Assembly (NCBI GenBank): GCA_023416195.1
Contig: JAEZID010000026.1
Coordinates: 1 to 6,971 of the forward strand
Reading direction: 5' to 3'
Length of the DNA stretch: 6,971 nucleotides
Source: Pseudomonadota bacterium
GTDB lineage: Bacteria; Pseudomonadota; Alphaproteobacteria; Azospirillales; Azospirillaceae
Shown here: positions 5,773-6,971 of the stretch, piece after piece
Layout of the letters: the number at the start of each line of letters is the position of its first letter
How positions within the stretch are numbered: the first letter of the stretch is position 1
Position numbers and translations under genes: made by a program
Notes under the pieces: model-generated
The model's database searches: none
Told to the model about the DNA's origin: nothing
The model's input: only the letters and a program-made list of their open reading frames with translations

Positions 5773-6623
5773 GGCGTGAACTGCTCCTTCAGGATCCGCT
5801 CCTCGAAATTCAGCTCCGGATCGAACAGCAGCGTCAGCGAGACGTCGCGCGCCTCCTCCACGTCCACGCGGATGGCTTCGCGGACCTCGGTGGAATCGGC
5901 GACGGCGCTGACCGGGCGCTTGACCTCCTCCAGAATGTCGACGGTGATCTTGGCGGTGTGCGGCAGCAGCGCGCCGCGCCAGCGCCGGGGGCGGAAGGCG
6001 CTGATCGGCGTCAGGGCCAGCACGCCGGCCCCCAGCGGCACGATGGGGCCATGGGCCGACAGGTTGTAGGCGGTGCTGCCCGCCGGCGTCGCCACCAGCG
6101 CGCCGTCGCAGATCAGTTCCGGCAGGCGGACGACGCCGTCCACGGTGATGCGCAGCTTGGCGGCCTGCCGCGTCTCGCGCAGCAGCGACACCTCGTTGAT
6201 GCCCAGCGCCTCCACCCGCTCGCCGTTGGTGCGGGTCGCCAGCATGCGCAGGGGGTGCAGGCTCACGCGCTGGGCGGTTGCCAGCCGCTCCGGCAGGTCG
6301 TCTTCCTTGAAGGCGTTCAGCAGGAAGCCGACCGATCCCCGGTTCATGCCGTAGACCGGCGGCGGGTTCTTCCCGTCGCGCCGCAGCGCCCGGTGCAGGG
6401 TTTCCAGCAGGAACCCGTCGCCGCCCAGCGCCACGACGATGTCGGCGTCTTCCAGCGCCACGTTGCCGTAGCGGTGCACCAGCCGCGTGCGCGCCCGGCG
6501 CGCCTCCTCGGTGTCGGCGCAGCAGAAGGCAATGCGCAGGTCTTCCGGATTCCGGACCGGCGGGAGCGGGGCCAGCGGATCGGGCGACGGATCGACGGGC
6601 GTCTTGGCGGTGGTCTCGGTCAT
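5769..6623 (-). CDS. nadK: NAD kinase
   Basis: A 284-residue cytosolic enzyme that phosphorylates NAD to NADP with ATP or polyphosphate. The signatures are present: LGGDGFLLETLH at 66-77 with GGDG at 67-70 (D69 the catalytic aspartate), NRGSVGFL at 94-101, the INEVSLLRE block at 142-150 that binds the nicotinamide ribose, and CDGALVATPAGSTAYNLSAH at 172-191, the conserved ATP/NAD-binding stretch. The C-terminus is complete. Compared with typical alphaproteobacterial enzymes, which start almost at the 'LRIAF' strand (29-33 here), there is an extra N-terminal leader of about 27 residues rich in Pro and Asp. The ATG at 6623 lacks a good Shine-Dalgarno, but there is no ATG, GTG or TTG between it and the fold, so it is kept. 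A TATGGT 12 bases before the ATG might be a -10 giving a very short leader; this is weak. It is convergent with the upstream plus-strand gene. Confidence 0.96.
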   Translation of the reverse strand: MTETTAKTPVDPSPDPLAPLPPVRNPEDLRIAFCCADTEEARRARTRLVHRYGNVALEDADIVVALGGDGFLLETLHRALRRDGKNPPPVYGMNRGSVGFLLNAFKEDDLPERLATAQRVSLHPLRMLATRTNGERVEALGINEVSLLRETRQAAKLRITVDGVVRLPELICDGALVATPAGSTAYNLSAHGPIVPLGAGVLALTPISAFRPRRWRGALLPHTAKITVDILEEVKRPVSAVADSTEVREAIRVDVEEARDVSLTLLFDPELNFEERILKEQFTP

Positions 6624-6693
6624 GGCGACAGGACCATAGCGCAGGACAACGGTCTTAAGAAGCCCGGCGCGGTCATAGAGGCGATTCCCATAA

Positions 6694-6711
6694 CCTCTCT
6701 GCGAAGAGAGG
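6694..6711 (-). terminator. Probable moaA terminator hairpin
   Basis: CCTCTCT (6694-6700) pairs perfectly with AGAGAGG (6705-6711) around a four-base loop, GCGA when read on the plus strand. It lies 15 bases beyond the moaA stop and is followed on the minus strand only by TTAT. It fits a weak terminator separating moaA from nadK. Confidence 0.45.
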
Positions 6712-6726
6712 AGGATTACGGACGCC

Positions 6727-6971
6727 TCACCCCCCCGTCACGCTCATGTGCCGGGGGACGGCCGGGGCCTTGTGGCGGCGGTCGATGATGAAGTCGTGGC
6801 CCTTGGGCTTGCGGGCGATGGCCTCGCGCACCGCCTGCTCCAGCAGCCCGTTGTCGTCGCTGAGGCGCAGCGGCGTGCGCAGGTCGGCGGAGTCCTCCTG
6901 GCCCAGGCACATGTAGAGCATGCCGGTGCAGGTCAGCCGCACGCGGTTGCAGCTTTCGCAGAAATTGTGGG
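6727..6971 (-). CDS. moaA: GTP 3',8-cyclase MoaA, C-terminal fragment
   Basis: The last 80 codons of a gene that enters from the right edge; its start and the N-terminal radical-SAM cluster motif are outside the window. The visible part carries the second [4Fe-4S] cluster site in the pattern CX2CX13C (HNFCESC, then C at fragment residue 21 in YMCLG), with the NRVRLTCTG stretch between, followed by the usual CLGQEDSADLRTPLR. It ends in MSVTGG: the C-terminal Gly-Gly tail of MoaA is needed for activity because it enters the active site. MoaA turns GTP into 3',8-cyclo-dihydro-GTP, the first step of molybdenum cofactor synthesis. No other moa gene is visible downstream; nadK follows after 103 bases behind a hairpin. 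The identification is secure. Confidence 0.97.
   Translation of the reverse strand, partial: HNFCESCNRVRLTCTGMLYMCLGQEDSADLRTPLRLSDDNGLLEQAVREAIARKPKGHDFIIDRRHKAPAVPRHMSVTGG

Noticed and set aside
6640..6660. Near-leaderless nadK promoter (TTCTTA, 17 bases, TATGGT)
   Set aside because: The -35 matches only three of six positions and the leader would be about five bases; too weak to list as a feature.

Overview
The window is GC-rich chromosomal DNA with tightly packed metabolic and membrane-protein genes. Protein content (a MoaA ending in a Gly-Gly tail, a proteobacterial-type NAD kinase, CreA, an internally duplicated AbrB-type transporter, an N-formylglutamate amidohydrolase) points to an alphaproteobacterium. 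An Azospirillum-like Rhodospirillales member is my best guess, inferred from composition and gene content only. I see no insertion sequence, phage gene, tRNA, rRNA or CRISPR array.

Layout. Bases 1-1649 (minus strand): an AI-2E family transporter, followed 82 bases later by the first half of an SPFH/band-7 membrane protein that runs off the left edge. Bases 1650-1765: a divergent control region with an imperfect dyad. Bases 1766-2284 (plus): creA, a secreted periplasmic protein. Bases 2285-2580: no previously obvious gene, but the minus strand carries a well-supplied 24-codon small ORF (2375-2449) with a strong ribosome binding site, a 9-bp stem-loop upstream and a 12-position imperfect stem-loop just after its stop codon. 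The latter sits between this ORF and creA and could end transcription both ways. Bases 2581-4598 (minus): a two-gene operon in which an aspartoacylase/succinylglutamate desuccinylase-family metal hydrolase overlaps an AbrB-family transporter by ATGA. Bases 4599-4865: a 267-base divergent control region with an exact 11-bp tandem repeat, a 14-bp palindrome and a possible promoter. Bases 4866-5744 (plus): N-formylglutamate amidohydrolase, converging on nadK (5769-6623, minus). A stem-loop spans both stop codons. Bases 6727-6971 (minus): the 3' end of moaA, running off the right edge.

How it fits together. The centre of the window looks like a small N-acyl amino acid module: two unrelated amide-bond hydrolases transcribed away from a shared control region, one translationally coupled to a transporter. 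That link is inference from gene order. The other genes are housekeeping or envelope functions (NADP supply, molybdenum cofactor, membrane scaffold, periplasmic CreA) with no evident link to the module. The least explained item is the small ORF at 2375-2449.
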